The notes below the pieces were generated by a model. That model saw nothing but the letters and a program-made list of their open reading frames with translations. It searched no databases and was not told the origin of the DNA. From positions 1 to 57,108 of the forward strand of contig JAHHHC010000041.1 of the NCBI GenBank assembly GCA_019359515.1: DNA of 57,108 bases. Reading direction: 5' to 3'. The position numbers and the translations under genes were made by a program. The stretch is from Desmonostoc vinosum HA7617-LM4. GTDB lineage: Bacteria; Cyanobacteriota; Cyanobacteriia; Cyanobacteriales; Nostocaceae. Shown in pieces: positions 1 to 9,001 of this stretch. Positions within the stretch are counted from its first letter, which is position 1. Each line of letters begins with the position of its first letter.

Positions 1-539
1 TCGGCACGGCGTACCAATCTAACACGCTTAATTGACTTAACCGGGTAGGTTTGAATATCCCACTTGCCTAACAATTTCAACTCACCAATACCTTTTTTAT
101 CAGTAATGGTAATACGCCGTTTGTTTGGGTTTAGCTTCCATCCTGATGTTTTGTACTCAACTGAGCGGTTATCATGCTGAAATCTCGGATATCCTGTCTT
201 GGAAAATCGCTCCACTTGGGGAAACCCCAAGACCGCGTTTTCCGCTTTTTTACCGGATACTTTCTTTTTACAATTGTCATAAAACCTTGATATTGCCAAC
301 CATGCTCTTTCGGCTGCTGATTGCACAGCCATTGAATTTAGGTTAGTCACAAATTTAAATTCTTTGCGTAGTTCCGTTGAATACTTATTCAAAGCAAACT
401 TATCAATTTTTGCCTCTTTTGGCGCATCTATCCAATATCTCAAACACTTATTTCTAATGAATTGAGTAGTTTTGATAGCTTCCTCAATAGCTAAATATTG
501 AAGTTTTTTGGCTTTAACTTTGTACTCTAAAACTAGCAA
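1..539 (-). CDS. tnpB: IS200/IS605 family TnpB (N-terminal part, cut by window edge)
   Basis: About 179 residues are open from a TTG start at 537-539 to the window edge, so the C-terminal RuvC-like nuclease part lies outside. The start is chosen because a near-perfect Shine-Dalgarno sequence (AGGAGGTGAT) sits just upstream of the TTG, and the protein then opens with the usual OrfB beginning (LVLEYKVKAK, followed by TTQFIRNKC). TnpB proteins are RNA-guided nucleases that help retain IS200/IS605 elements. The gene diverges from tnpA at 621. An in-frame insertion of about 17 codons, made of a nested palindrome at 193-245, separates CKKKVSGKK from YPRFQ, where related proteins normally run continuously. 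Whether this copy is active cannot be judged from the fragment. Confidence 0.85.
   Translation of the reverse strand, partial: MLVLEYKVKAKKLQYLAIEEAIKTTQFIRNKCLRYWIDAPKEAKIDKFALNKYSTELRKEFKFVTNLNSMAVQSAAERAWLAISRFYDNCKKKVSGKKAENAVLGFPQVERFSKTGYPRFQHDNRSVEYKTSGWKLNPNKRRITITDKKGIGELKLLGKWDIQTYPVKSIKRVRLVRRA
193..245. repeat. Palindromic repeat inserted in frame inside tnpB
   Basis: The segment folds into a nested hairpin. Outer arms GGAAAA/TTTTCC and CGC/GCG enclose an inner CTTGGGG-aaa-CCCCAAG stem. The same core (GGGGTTTCCCC, CAAGTGGAGC) reappears in intergenic DNA near 8919 and 45570, so this is a dispersed repeat. The tnpB reading frame stays open through it. Confidence 0.7.
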
Positions 540-620
540 CTTAATCACCTCCTTGCTGTTTATGTTTTATGTCAATTATACTATATCTATATACAATACT
601 GCAATAGGTTATTCCGTAAA

Positions 621-1025
621 ATGGCTACTTTTACAGCAGATGAATATAGACACGAAGGAAATGCTATATCATTACTTAACTACCACTTTGTTTTTATCCC
701 TAAACGTAGAAAAAAAGTTTTAGTTAATGAAATAGCGGAACGATTACAGCAAATCATTTGTGATATTTGCAATGAGAACAGATGGCGAATTATTGCAATG
801 GAGATTATGCCCGACCATGTGCATATTTTTTTAAATGCCAAACCAATAGATAATCCTGCTCAAATGATGAACAAAATTAAAGGGAGGGCTAGCCATCACC
901 TGCGAAAAGAATTTCCCGAATTGCTCAAATTACCAACACTGTGGACACCCAGTTATTTTGTATCCACTGCTGGAAACATCAGCACAGAATCGGTAAAACG
1001 ATATATTGAACAACAACGTGATTGA
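621..1025 (+). CDS. tnpA: IS200/IS605 family Y1 transposase TnpA
   Basis: The 134-residue protein has the length and motifs of the single-strand HUH transposases: MPDHVHIFL supplies the HUH pair at about residues 65-68, and a C-terminal helix with YIEQQ supplies the catalytic tyrosine. These enzymes excise and insert single-stranded element DNA by recognising subterminal hairpins. The gene diverges from tnpB, as in IS605-type elements. The stop is followed by GC-rich hairpins that could be the element end. The frame is intact and full length, so this copy may be functional. Confidence 0.92.
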   Translation: MATFTADEYRHEGNAISLLNYHFVFIPKRRKKVLVNEIAERLQQIICDICNENRWRIIAMEIMPDHVHIFLNAKPIDNPAQMMNKIKGRASHHLRKEFPELLKLPTLWTPSYFVSTAGNISTESVKRYIEQQRD

Positions 1026-1051
1026 AAACGTTACAGAGGCGTAAACGCCTT

Positions 1052-1126
1052 CTAGCAGCTTTCATCCCTTGCCTAAAGTACGGAATACGGCGCTGTGCGC
1101 CTGTTCCTCAAGGGTTTTCAGCTAGC
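1052..1126. repeat. Subterminal hairpin at the tnpA-side end of the IS element
   Basis: An imperfect long hairpin pairs CTAGC at 1052 and CCCTTG at 1066 with CAAGGG at 1109 and GCTAG at 1121. A smaller GGCGC-TGT-GCGCC hairpin lies in its loop. Such structures are recognised by TnpA. The exact cleavage site, and so the element boundary, is not determined. Confidence 0.5.
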
Positions 1127-1154
1127 CGTCCTCATAACTCCTGTTTACTGATAG

Positions 1155-2825
1155 CTACTCATGAGAGTTATACCAGGTTAAGATGCCTCCTGAAAAGACG
1201 ATCGCTGCTAATCCCAAAAATACTGCTTGTAATCCGACAAATGTTTCTGCTAAACCTGCTAATGCCAGAGGTAAAGAAAGAGCAATATTAATCACATTGT
1301 TTTGCAGACCAAAAACTTTACCACGCATTTCTGGTGGAGTTTCTGTTTGAATTGCAGTTTGCATGGGAATACCTACCAGCGCACCAAAAATACCCAGCAT
1401 CGCTACTAGTAGCAGAACCATCCACAGATGTGTTGTAAATACTGATAATCCGATCAGTGAAGTTGCCATGCCGATGCAACCGCAGAGGCTGAGTTGGTTG
1501 TAGGAAAAACGTTGACCAAATTGACCGAGAATTGTTGCGCCTGCGGCAATCCCAACGCCACCTGCTGCCAATAAAAAGCCAAATTGTGAAGCTTTCAAGT
1601 TGGGAATGATTTCTGCCATACGAACAGCTAGAACAGTTAACGCTGCAAATACAGAGAATAGGATAATCAATTGCAACAAAGCATCACGAATCCGATGATT
1701 TGCTTTAAGATAGCGCAAACCATCCCGCAAGTCAGAAAATACGTGAGGAAATTCTGTTTCGGGAGCGTGGTGTTTTTCGTGAGTCACCAGTAACATCAAA
1801 ATTATGCCAGCGATCGCATAACTTCCGCCTACCAAAAGTTCTTTACCTAGTCCATTATTACCGCCAAGTTGCTGCCAAACTCCATCAGCTACTGCTAATA
1901 AGGGTTCTCCAACAGCAAAACCCACAATCACCGACGCCATCATTGTTGTGGTGTACAGCGAGTTAGCTGAAAGTAAATGCTGTTCTTCTACAACCAAAGG
2001 AATTGCCGCCTGTTCTGCTGGAGAAAAAAACTGCGTCAGCGTAGACACTAAAAAAGTTACACCCAAGATAATGGCAAACCCTACAGGCAACACGCCTATG
2101 GGTTTCCAATTATGAGTTAACCATAGTAGAAAAGGAATTCCTAAAACCAGAATGCCTCGCCAAGCATTCGTTGCCACTAACACAGCCTTTTTTGACCAGC
2201 GATCTACAAACACACCAGCTACAGAACCGAATAGCACGGCTGGAATGGTAAAGGCCATCATTAGCGCTGATACCCAACCACTAATGCTCTGATCACCCGT
2301 TTGAAACTGAGTGTTAATCAAAGCAATCATCAATACTAAATAAACTTTATCCGCCAATTGACAGAAAACTTGACCACCCCAAAGAGCTAAAAAATTGGGG
2401 TTTTTTAGTACAGGTAAAAACCCTTGGTGTTCTGTATTTCCTGATTTTGCTGAGCCGTCAGAATCGGAAGCATCTAATTTTGGCGGTTCTTTTGGCGAAC
2501 TTTGCCCATTGCGTTGGTGCAACCCGCCGTAGGCATCGCCATGATCATTGATTTGGGTTGTATTTGATTGGTCATCAGATTGTTTTTCTGATTGCTGAGG
2601 AACTTCAGTTGTTGGTATTTCTGAAGGCCAACTCTGATCTTTTTGAGAAACGTCTTCTGAGGACATTTCTCGACCATTAATTTGATGAGGTGTTGGCTTA
2701 GGAATAGCACTCAAGTGATTTTTGACTATGGGCACTGATGCTCTATTCTGTCTTGTGGCGTAGCTTGGTGACAAAGGCAGGATCTTGTTATCCAAATCAG
2801 ACGGTTGCATCATGGTAGGCAGCAA
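1155..2825 (-). CDS. MFS transporter (MFS_3/EntS-like) with long disordered N-terminus
   Basis: A major facilitator superfamily exporter of 556 residues. From about residue 138 there are twelve hydrophobic segments, with the MFS signature [10 protein letters not shown] between helices 2 and 3. The substrate is unknown; this subfamily includes siderophore and drug exporters. The first ~135 residues are polar, rich in S, Q, P and D, and probably disordered; this is unusual for the family. The start overlaps the end of recO by 29 bp; a start at MQPSD (2810) is equally plausible. Part of the disordered segment ([11 protein letters not shown]) is encoded by DNA resembling a dispersed palindromic repeat (see findings). 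Confidence 0.85.
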   Translation of the reverse strand: MLPTMMQPSDLDNKILPLSPSYATRQNRASVPIVKNHLSAIPKPTPHQINGREMSSEDVSQKDQSWPSEIPTTEVPQQSEKQSDDQSNTTQINDHGDAYGGLHQRNGQSSPKEPPKLDASDSDGSAKSGNTEHQGFLPVLKNPNFLALWGGQVFCQLADKVYLVLMIALINTQFQTGDQSISGWVSALMMAFTIPAVLFGSVAGVFVDRWSKKAVLVATNAWRGILVLGIPFLLWLTHNWKPIGVLPVGFAIILGVTFLVSTLTQFFSPAEQAAIPLVVEEQHLLSANSLYTTTMMASVIVGFAVGEPLLAVADGVWQQLGGNNGLGKELLVGGSYAIAGIILMLLVTHEKHHAPETEFPHVFSDLRDGLRYLKANHRIRDALLQLIILFSVFAALTVLAVRMAEIIPNLKASQFGFLLAAGGVGIAAGATILGQFGQRFSYNQLSLCGCIGMATSLIGLSVFTTHLWMVLLLVAMLGIFGALVGIPMQTAIQTETPPEMRGKVFGLQNNVINIALSLPLALAGLAETFVGLQAVFLGLAAIVFSGGILTWYNSHE

Positions 2826-3720
2826 AATAAGAGTCGATCAAGGTAGCAGAGCGAATAGGGCGACCTAAATGATACTGAGCATACTGGCGCAGAACTTGCT
2901 CAACAGATAACCAGGCATCATCTTTAGCAGCATTAACTTGCATTATCTCTGGTTGTGACAGCTGTTGGAGCATAGTTAGTTCTGTTGCACTCAGGCGGCT
3001 AGAAATTACTGGTATTTCTTGTCTATGGACAACAACTGTTTGGGAATTGGATATTTGAGGTGATGGATTAACTGGGTGATTAGCTACTTTGGTAGGAGTT
3101 ATATTTTCCTCTACTCCTATAGCCCTCTGTTTTCGTAAGCGTTCCCAAGCTTCCAAGCAAACCGTTCCACCAGCAGGAATGCTAAATCCTACCTGCCAGT
3201 GAGGATCTATCAAGTTTGGCTTGAGAGGGTGCTGAGTTAGACAACAGGCTTGGACTTGCGGCGTCAGTCCCCCCAAAGCTAAAAGGTGAAATAACCCATG
3301 AGCCAGGTATGCAAAAATACTAGAGGTCTCTTTTATGGGTAATATTTCTAGTCGGTTGAGATGTTCATTGAATAACTCATAGAGTTCTTCTTGGGGTTGT
3401 TCGCTTAAAGCTTGACTCAGGACTATTTCTGCTAAATACTGGCCAGCTGCGAGTTTACCCAAATCTTTAGCTAGACCTGGATAAGTTTTTAACGTTTGTG
3501 CTTGAGTAATTTTATCGAGCGATCGCCCTTTGGCAATCAGTAGTTCATTTACAACAAACATGCCACTCCTACCGCCAAGGCTAGAGTTGTGCTTGCGTGC
3601 CCCTGGTGCAACTGCTCGAATCAGACCAAACTCGCGTGTCAAAATTGTCACTATTTTATCCGATTCTCCTAGCACCTGGGTTTTGAGATTAATTCCAGTT
3701 GCTTTATAGGTTCTACTCAT
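2797..3720 (-). CDS. recO: DNA repair protein RecO
   Basis: RecO promotes RecA loading and strand annealing in the RecFOR gap-repair pathway. The 307-residue product begins with the OB-fold region (residues 1-80, with [19 protein letters not shown] and APGARK), followed by the helical domain. The long C-terminal region with a polar insert around residues 215-235 makes it larger than the ~240-residue enterobacterial protein, as is common in cyanobacteria. It lies between deoC and the MFS gene on the same strand and overlaps the MFS start. Confidence 0.93.
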   Translation of the reverse strand: MSRTYKATGINLKTQVLGESDKIVTILTREFGLIRAVAPGARKHNSSLGGRSGMFVVNELLIAKGRSLDKITQAQTLKTYPGLAKDLGKLAAGQYLAEIVLSQALSEQPQEELYELFNEHLNRLEILPIKETSSIFAYLAHGLFHLLALGGLTPQVQACCLTQHPLKPNLIDPHWQVGFSIPAGGTVCLEAWERLRKQRAIGVEENITPTKVANHPVNPSPQISNSQTVVVHRQEIPVISSRLSATELTMLQQLSQPEIMQVNAAKDDAWLSVEQVLRQYAQYHLGRPIRSATLIDSYFAAYHDATV

Positions 3721-3770
3721 TAGTCATTATTCATTAGTCATTAGTCATCGGTCATTGGTCATTAGTCATG
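3720..3770. repeat. Heptamer tandem repeat (TCATTAG/TCATTGG type)
   Basis: Degenerate tandem copies of a 7-bp unit lie immediately upstream of recO, between it and deoC. This is the short tandemly repeated repetitive (STRR) class known from heterocystous cyanobacteria. Confidence 0.85.
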
Positions 3771-3806
3771 AGGTTAGGACAACGGACAAATGACAAAGAC
3801 AAATAA

Positions 3807-4487
3807 CTATTCCCCCTTCTCCAGGTTATCGCGCTGGCGGATCAAATCGATACTACTAGATGTGCCCAATCTAGTAGCACCCGCTAAGATTAAGTCTAGG
3901 GCTTGATTGACAGTACGAATACCCCCTGAAGCTTTAATTCCTACTCTTTCTCTTGCCACTTCTTTTAACAACCGCACATCTGCTACAGTCGCACCACCAT
4001 TCCAACCTGTACTGGTTTTTAAGAATGCTGCTCCTGCATCCATAGATAATTCTGCTGCTAATTTTTTCTCCGCATCAGTCAACAGGTTGGTTTCTAAAAT
4101 TACCTTGACTGTTTGCCCGGTTGCCTCGCAAATTTCGGCAATTTCCCGATGCACTTGCTCAGTTTTGCCAGCCTTCAACCAGCCTAAGTTGATCACCACA
4201 TCCAACTCAGAGGCTCCATTTTCCACAGCTTCTTGAGCCTCATATAGCTTAACGCCTGGAGTTGTCGCTCCCGATGGAAAGCCAATCACAGCACAAACTT
4301 TTGGATTTTTACCGTGGAGAAGTTCTGCTGCTAGCTTGACATGAGTAGGGTAAAGGCAAACCGCCGCAAAATCAAATCTGTATGCTTCCTCACACCATTG
4401 CTCAACCTGCTCTGAGGTAGCCGTTGGCATCAACAGGGCATGATCAATAAATGGCGCGATATCAATGTCTGGATAGTCTGCTGCCAT
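3807..4487 (-). CDS. deoC: Deoxyribose-phosphate aldolase
   Basis: DeoC cleaves 2-deoxyribose 5-phosphate to glyceraldehyde 3-phosphate and acetaldehyde in deoxynucleoside catabolism. The 226-residue TIM-barrel protein shows the Schiff-base lysine in FLKTSTG (K157), the second active-site lysine in [10 protein letters not shown] (K185) and the catalytic aspartate in [11 protein letters not shown] (D96). Length and motifs are complete. It is followed on the same strand by recO after 86 bp of heptamer-repeat-containing spacer. Confidence 0.95.
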   Translation of the reverse strand: MAADYPDIDIAPFIDHALLMPTATSEQVEQWCEEAYRFDFAAVCLYPTHVKLAAELLHGKNPKVCAVIGFPSGATTPGVKLYEAQEAVENGASELDVVINLGWLKAGKTEQVHREIAEICEATGQTVKVILETNLLTDAEKKLAAELSMDAGAAFLKTSTGWNGGATVADVRLLKEVARERVGIKASGGIRTVNQALDLILAGATRLGTSSSIDLIRQRDNLEKGE

Positions 4488-4591
4488 CGTGCCTTTTGCC
4501 AGTAATTGATTATTAATCTTTATAAAAATTTAAGTCGTTTCTCATATATTAACCCATATTTGTTATGAATATCCTGAAAATGCTTTTCTAG

Positions 4592-5758
4592 CTAGGTTTT
4601 ATCTGCAAACTTTTCGTGTGTACCTAGATTTAAGAAATCAATAATAGTTTGAGCTAATGCCTGAGATGCTAGATATGGCACACCATTACCAATCGTTTTA
4701 AACATATTGGTGAGGGACATATTTTCTGGAAGCATAAAATTTGCTGGCAAAGATTGTATAGCTAAAGCTTCTGCCACAGAAATTCGACGGATTTTGTAAG
4801 GATGTAAATGTACTTCATTATTGCCATAACAAGCTGTTGGCGAGTAACGCCATCTGTGCAAACGTTTAAAGGATTTCTTAGAATCATCTCCTTCATCCAC
4901 AGAGGCAAATCTGATGATACCTGCTCTTGGTTGAAAATAATGTTGAGCATGAGGATGCTTGAGTACATTATTTTTTCTAAACCAATATTCAACAGTTAAT
5001 TCTTGAGGAATATTATCAGGACAAGGTAGTAGAGAATCTTCTTTAAATGGTTCTTGCTTACACCAAGGATAAGCAAAAACTTTTTGTTGAGGATATATAA
5101 TATATTTTTGCCAATTAAAAATATTTAGAGATAGTAATTTTTCACTACTAACTTTTATTCCTATATTTTTGATGAAATTCTTTTGAAATCCAATTAAAAT
5201 AACTCTCTCTCTATTTTGAGGTACACCGTATTCAATAGTATTAATTAATCGTTCTGTTAAAATATAACCTGCTTGATGTAATTTTTGCTGGAGCCATTCA
5301 AAAAATAGACGGTGCTTTTTCGTTCTCCATAAACCCTTAACATTCTCGAATAAAAAGAAATCTGGCAAATTACGACAAATTAACTCAACATAACTAGCCG
5401 AAAGCTTACCATTATCCCCTAAGTTTCCCCTGTTTTTTCCACCAATAGAAAAATCTGGACAGGGAGGGCCACCAATAAAACCAACAATATAATTAAATTT
5501 GCGACAGTCTTTTACTAACTCCAAGAGTCGTTGTGCTTCTACTCCTTGAGTAAGTTTAGTAACATCTGCTGCTTCTCCATGATGATATCCGTATTCAGGT
5601 AATGATAGGTTAAGAACTTCCCGTGAATAGCGATATGCTGCCATGAACTGAGATAAAATTTCGTTGACGTAAACAATTTTAAAACCGCTGTTTTCAAAGC
5701 CTAAATCAAGAAAACCTGAGCCAGCAAAAAAGGAGAAAATACACGGGCGATCGCTCAT
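4592..5758 (-). CDS. DNA (cytosine-5-)-methyltransferase, solitary
   Basis: A C5-cytosine DNA methyltransferase of 388 residues with the conserved motifs in canonical order. Motif I is FFAGSGFLDLGFE (residues 10-22). Motif IV is GGPPCPDFS with catalytic C100, followed here by PDFS rather than the common Q(S/P)FS. Motif VI is ENVKGL (E138), motif VIII is QNRERVILIGF, and motif X is GNGVP near the C-terminus. The stretch between VIII and X would be the target recognition domain; its specificity cannot be read from sequence. No restriction endonuclease gene is visible on either side, so it may be an orphan enzyme. The gene is locally more AT-rich than its neighbours, which hints at transfer. Confidence 0.92.
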   Translation of the reverse strand: MSDRPCIFSFFAGSGFLDLGFENSGFKIVYVNEILSQFMAAYRYSREVLNLSLPEYGYHHGEAADVTKLTQGVEAQRLLELVKDCRKFNYIVGFIGGPPCPDFSIGGKNRGNLGDNGKLSASYVELICRNLPDFFLFENVKGLWRTKKHRLFFEWLQQKLHQAGYILTERLINTIEYGVPQNRERVILIGFQKNFIKNIGIKVSSEKLLSLNIFNWQKYIIYPQQKVFAYPWCKQEPFKEDSLLPCPDNIPQELTVEYWFRKNNVLKHPHAQHYFQPRAGIIRFASVDEGDDSKKSFKRLHRWRYSPTACYGNNEVHLHPYKIRRISVAEALAIQSLPANFMLPENMSLTNMFKTIGNGVPYLASQALAQTIIDFLNLGTHEKFADKT

Positions 5759-5858
5759 TTAGTTAGTCAACAAGAAACGAAGGGTAAATGCTATGTTCAG
5801 GGTTAACGCAAACTCGTACCTTGAAAACCAAATATATCAGTGCTTCTAACTTTGGGCG

Positions 5859-5896
5859 GTTCTAATGTAACCAAAATCCCTATTAGGGATTGAAAC
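5859..5896 (+). CRISPR. Isolated CRISPR-like repeat (single unit)
   Basis: This 38-nt stretch ends in ATCCCTATTAGGGATTGAAAC, minus its final bases the hallmark 3' half of cyanobacterial 36-37-nt CRISPR repeats, including the internal ATCCC/GGGAT palindrome and terminal GAAAC. No second copy occurs within a spacer length on either side and no cas gene is present. It is either a solo remnant of an array or an exapted element. Confidence 0.55.
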
Positions 5897-5910
5897 TATG
5901 GATTCAAAAT

Positions 5911-6162
5911 ATGACTGAACCCTTCATAGATATTGATGCAATTTTTAATCTTGCTTTGCAAGAAACCGAAGAACTGATGAAACTCGGCTTTGATATTAGC
6001 GATCCTTCTGTTATGACGTCACTTGAATGGTACTCAAATAAATATCCAGAAATTGCAGAACGCTGTAATAATGCCTTGCTAAACCTCATTCATAAGCAAG
6101 CGACGGGTACTCTTACATTTGCAAATACTGGATACTCTGAAAATGACTTAGATGCTTTTTAA
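5911..6162 (+). CDS. Small hypothetical protein (83 aa)
   Basis: An acidic, mostly helical 83-residue protein beginning MTEPFIDIDAIF and ending ENDLDAF. No family is recognised. The ATG at 5911 is preferred because the alternative TTG at 5890 lies inside the CRISPR-like repeat. The gene starts 15 bp after that repeat, diverges from the methyltransferase and converges with the GTPase gene. A function cannot be assigned; the sequence has no transmembrane segment or cysteine cluster. Confidence 0.55.
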   Translation: MTEPFIDIDAIFNLALQETEELMKLGFDISDPSVMTSLEWYSNKYPEIAERCNNALLNLIHKQATGTLTFANTGYSENDLDAF

Positions 6163-6222
6163 ACTTATATAAATATATCCTTATGCAAAGACGCTAAGAA
6201 AACTTTGCGCCTTTGCGTGAGA

Positions 6223-7677
6223 TTATCCAACCGCCTTTTCAGCACCAATAAGTTCACCCTGCTGCGCCTCTGGCAACAAACGCTGCACACCTCGCTTAAC
6301 AAATCCTTGCAAAAAAGCCATCTGCTGATTTTGCTGAAATACCTTTTGCAAAGTTTGCCGCAACTTATCCAAATTCAAGCCATTTCCAGAATCCAAAGCT
6401 ATTTCCTGTTGTTGGAAATATTCAACTAAGCTTAACCCTGCAACTCTGGTGAGATAAGCTGCACTTACTCCTTGCACCAAACCACCAGCCACAAAAGTGA
6501 CAGCATTACTTTTGAGGACAGTACTAACAGCCTTTGTAGAAATTTCCACCAAACCCAACTTCAGCATCAAACTTCCCATCGTTCCAGCGACAGTTTGCGC
6601 CTGTTCCCAAGAAAATTTCTGCTGATAGATACTACCCAAGTCTATTACCATCTGGGCATTAATTGCCGCAGTTGCTAAGATATCAAGTGCTGGTACGGGG
6701 TTGGCGAAGGCAGCCGCCGCAGCTATCCATTGATATTGTTCTATAACTGGGGTAGCGCGATCGCTTCTGACTCCATTTAACCAGTTTTTCGCTTCAGCTT
6801 TGAGCAATTGAGTTTTTCTGTAGGTAGTTGTCCAAACCAGATTTTGCCCTTGCTGTACCAAAACCTCATCTAATCGCTGCGTCAACTGTTGGATGTCTGA
6901 TGCTGGCTGTTCCAGCCACTCTTGCACAGAACCATCATCCTCATACTTCCTGACTTTGATGGGTATAGGAGAAGCCGCCGTTGCGACTACATTACCAGGC
7001 ATCCGCTGTTTCAATGACAGCAAGATGCTAGCACGCTCATCTGCTAGATATTGGTCTTGTTTATTGAAAATGAGGATTGTGGGTTGATTTGCTGTCTTTA
7101 GTTGCTTTAAAGCTTGAAATTCTGAGTCAGTCAAATCACCATTGGTAAGGAACAGGGCAAAGTCTGATTTTTGGATTTCTAACAAAACATCTGCATCTGA
7201 CTTTTCACCCGTTTCTCTAAACAAAGGTGCTGTCTCTTGGAAGTTTACAGACTTTGCCTGCAAATTTTCCGCCAGGACTTGAATTAAAGCGGTTTTACCT
7301 ACCGATTTGCTACCTGTAACAGCAAACTTAATTTCTTGCCTGTCTAATTCCAACAACAATTGGGCAATTTGTCCCCGCAATGTTTCTAAAGCTGTGTGGT
7401 TTTCTGCTTCTTGTGCTAATTGGTTAATGATCACTTCAGCTTTGGCGATCGCACTTTCTACAGTCGCCCGGTCTACTAGTTTACCATCTAGCTGCTCTAA
7501 ACTGCCTGGCGAGCGATTTTTCTGGAATAACCACAAACCACCGCCGACTGCCATCGCACTCAATAAAGCAAATTCGCCTGCTTGCAATATCGAATCATGC
7601 CAGCTTTGTAACATCCACAGGGAAAAGGACAGTCCCAATCCTCCCACTAAAATTGGTCGCTGCAACTTCACAACCAT
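6223..7677 (-). CDS. GTP-binding protein with DUF697 (YcjF-like) domain
   Basis: A 484-residue protein. N-terminal hydrophobic segments (residues ~6-50) are followed by a G domain with P-loop GSKSVGKT and an NKQD motif (G4), then a C-terminal DUF697-type region rich in alanine and glycine (AAAAAFANPVPALD and later hydrophobic helices). Such proteins are membrane-associated GTPases of unknown role in cyanobacteria. The ATG at 7677 is chosen because the longer reading frame would run through the terminator and the 3' end of tRNA-fMet. It converges with the small gene at 5911-6162. Confidence 0.85.
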   Translation of the reverse strand: MVVKLQRPILVGGLGLSFSLWMLQSWHDSILQAGEFALLSAMAVGGGLWLFQKNRSPGSLEQLDGKLVDRATVESAIAKAEVIINQLAQEAENHTALETLRGQIAQLLLELDRQEIKFAVTGSKSVGKTALIQVLAENLQAKSVNFQETAPLFRETGEKSDADVLLEIQKSDFALFLTNGDLTDSEFQALKQLKTANQPTILIFNKQDQYLADERASILLSLKQRMPGNVVATAASPIPIKVRKYEDDGSVQEWLEQPASDIQQLTQRLDEVLVQQGQNLVWTTTYRKTQLLKAEAKNWLNGVRSDRATPVIEQYQWIAAAAAFANPVPALDILATAAINAQMVIDLGSIYQQKFSWEQAQTVAGTMGSLMLKLGLVEISTKAVSTVLKSNAVTFVAGGLVQGVSAAYLTRVAGLSLVEYFQQQEIALDSGNGLNLDKLRQTLQKVFQQNQQMAFLQGFVKRGVQRLLPEAQQGELIGAEKAVG

Positions 7678-7720
7678 GATACTCCGCGCTTTTTGGAAGG
7701 TCTCTACTTCAGAATAGATC

Positions 7721-7765
7721 AAAATAAAACAACTCCCTGCAATTCTTAGAGATTGCGGGGAGTTG
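7721..7765 (-). terminator. Rho-independent terminator of tRNA-fMet
   Basis: Read leftward, a strong hairpin (CAACTCCC paired with GGGAGTTG, extended by GCAAT/ATTGC) is followed directly by a T-rich tract (TTTTATTTT). It lies just downstream of the tRNA 3' end and upstream of the GTPase start. Confidence 0.85.
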
Positions 7766-7779
7766 CTTGTAACTGATTT

Positions 7780-7856
<77 letters not shown>

Positions 7857-7874
7857 TCGCTCATTCACCTCTCT

Positions 7875-7903
7875 ACTATAACCTCTAGTCGGAAGATTGG
7901 CAA
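7875..7903 (-). promoter_or_regulatory. Sigma-70-type promoter of tRNA-fMet
   Basis: Read leftward, TTGCCA (-35) and TATAGT (-10) are separated by exactly 17 bp. The -10 ends 18 bp before the mature tRNA 5' end, leaving a short leader. Each hexamer matches consensus at five of six positions. Confidence 0.75.
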
Positions 7904-8857
7904 CTATAACAGCGATAATTCTCCAACTACTTCTAGACGCTTGTATTTTCCTAGAGTCATAAACTTTTCTGACAAGCTTTCTGCCACGCTAGGACTAATC
8001 CAGCCCATTTGGTGAAGTAAGTGGATAGCAACAGCATATTTGGCTCGTTTTGCGCCATCCATCACTTTAATTGCCAATCCCATACCCTCGCCGAGTCTAC
8101 CAATGCACTGCACACCTTCGGCACCAGATTTGCTTACCAGTTCTCCTGGGGTTAAGCGCATCAGTTCCGTGTCAAATTCTCCATCTCCTGCCACCATTGA
8201 TGGGTGATGTGTCATGGCGCGGACAATACGCTCCATATCAACGTTGCTACTAGAGGCTAGTAGGGCATATAAAGAAGCCATTTGTCCAAGTTGCATCAAA
8301 TAAGTTGGTGCGCCGCAGTCGTCATGAGCGCTGATAAATTCTTCTGCTGGCATTCGGAGCAATTCTGCTACTTTACATAAAATTAGCTGTTGTATGGGGT
8401 GCTTACGTTCCAAGTAGTTATTTAAAGGCCAATGGCGTTGCTGACAAACAGCTAACATCCCCGCATGTTTACCAGAGCAATTGTATTCTAGAGGGCTACG
8501 CTTGCCTTCGGGAGTTGGACATTGGAGGGCAGTCGGATCGATATCGGCTCGCCAAAGAATGTTAAATGTCTGTCTTACCTGCTCTATTGTTCCTTTGTGG
8601 GAACTTGTGATGATTGCCAAGTCGCGATCGCTCAGTTCGTAGCGTTCCAGTGTCCCTGTGGTGGTGACAGCGAGAGCCTGAAATGGTTTGAGCGCTGAAC
8701 GGACAAATGCAGCCGTTTCGGAGTTGCCGGCAACGGTGAGAACCCGCCCCCGTTCGTCACATACAACAGCTTGGACTATATGCTTCGATTCAGTAATCCC
8801 TTCTCGCAGCAGCCGGACTTCCAGTGCTGTCGCTTGAGTTCGTTTTCCCATTGTCAT
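7904..8857 (-). CDS. L-asparaginase, Asparaginase_II (Rhizobium ReAII/ReAV) family
   Basis: This enzyme would hydrolyse asparagine to aspartate and ammonia. The 317-residue protein belongs to the Rhizobium etli-type family, distinct from the E. coli type I/II enzymes. The key cysteine/lysine set is visible: C127 and K130 in NCSGKHAG and C181 in HDDCGAP, with the same spacing (3 and 51) as the zinc-binding residues known in ReAV. RSALKPFQ, TSSHKG, AGDGEFDT and SKSGAEGV are also present. It is transcribed in the same direction as rsfS and the CGLD27-like gene, 144 bp after the latter, across a repeat-filled gap. Confidence 0.9.
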   Translation of the reverse strand: MTMGKRTQATALEVRLLREGITESKHIVQAVVCDERGRVLTVAGNSETAAFVRSALKPFQALAVTTTGTLERYELSDRDLAIITSSHKGTIEQVRQTFNILWRADIDPTALQCPTPEGKRSPLEYNCSGKHAGMLAVCQQRHWPLNNYLERKHPIQQLILCKVAELLRMPAEEFISAHDDCGAPTYLMQLGQMASLYALLASSSNVDMERIVRAMTHHPSMVAGDGEFDTELMRLTPGELVSKSGAEGVQCIGRLGEGMGLAIKVMDGAKRAKYAVAIHLLHQMGWISPSVAESLSEKFMTLGKYKRLEVVGELSLL

Positions 8858-8883
8858 GGGTTAATTTTTATCACTTTTTTGTT

Positions 8884-8997
8884 ATTTGTCATTGGTCATT
8901 AGTCATTGGTGAGCTAGTGGGGTCTTGGGGGTTTCCCCATGAGCAACTAGCGAACCCGTAGGGTCATTTGTTTTTGCTCATGACAAATGACTAATGA
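8884..8997. repeat. Composite repeat: heptamers flanking a palindromic element
   Basis: TCATTAG/TCATTTG heptamers at 8887-8910 and their reverse complement at 8979-8997 flank a palindromic unit at 8919-8970 (GGTCTTGGGGGTTTCCCC, CGAACCCGTAGGGTC). It looks like one repeat nested in another, between the CGLD27-like and asparaginase genes. Confidence 0.75.
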
Positions 8998-9001
8998 ATT
9001 T

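Larger units (their letters stand above)
1..1150. mobile_element. IS200/IS605-like insertion sequence (partial, left part outside window)
   Basis: Divergent tnpB and tnpA followed by a terminal hairpin define an IS605-type organisation. The right boundary is approximate: it lies between the hairpin ending near 1126 and the stop of the leftward MFS gene at 1155. The tnpB-side end is not in the window. Confidence 0.7.

Noticed and set aside
4592-6162. Restriction-modification system made of the methyltransferase and the 83-residue gene
   Set aside because: The small protein has no nuclease motif and the genes are divergent; nothing supports a pairing.
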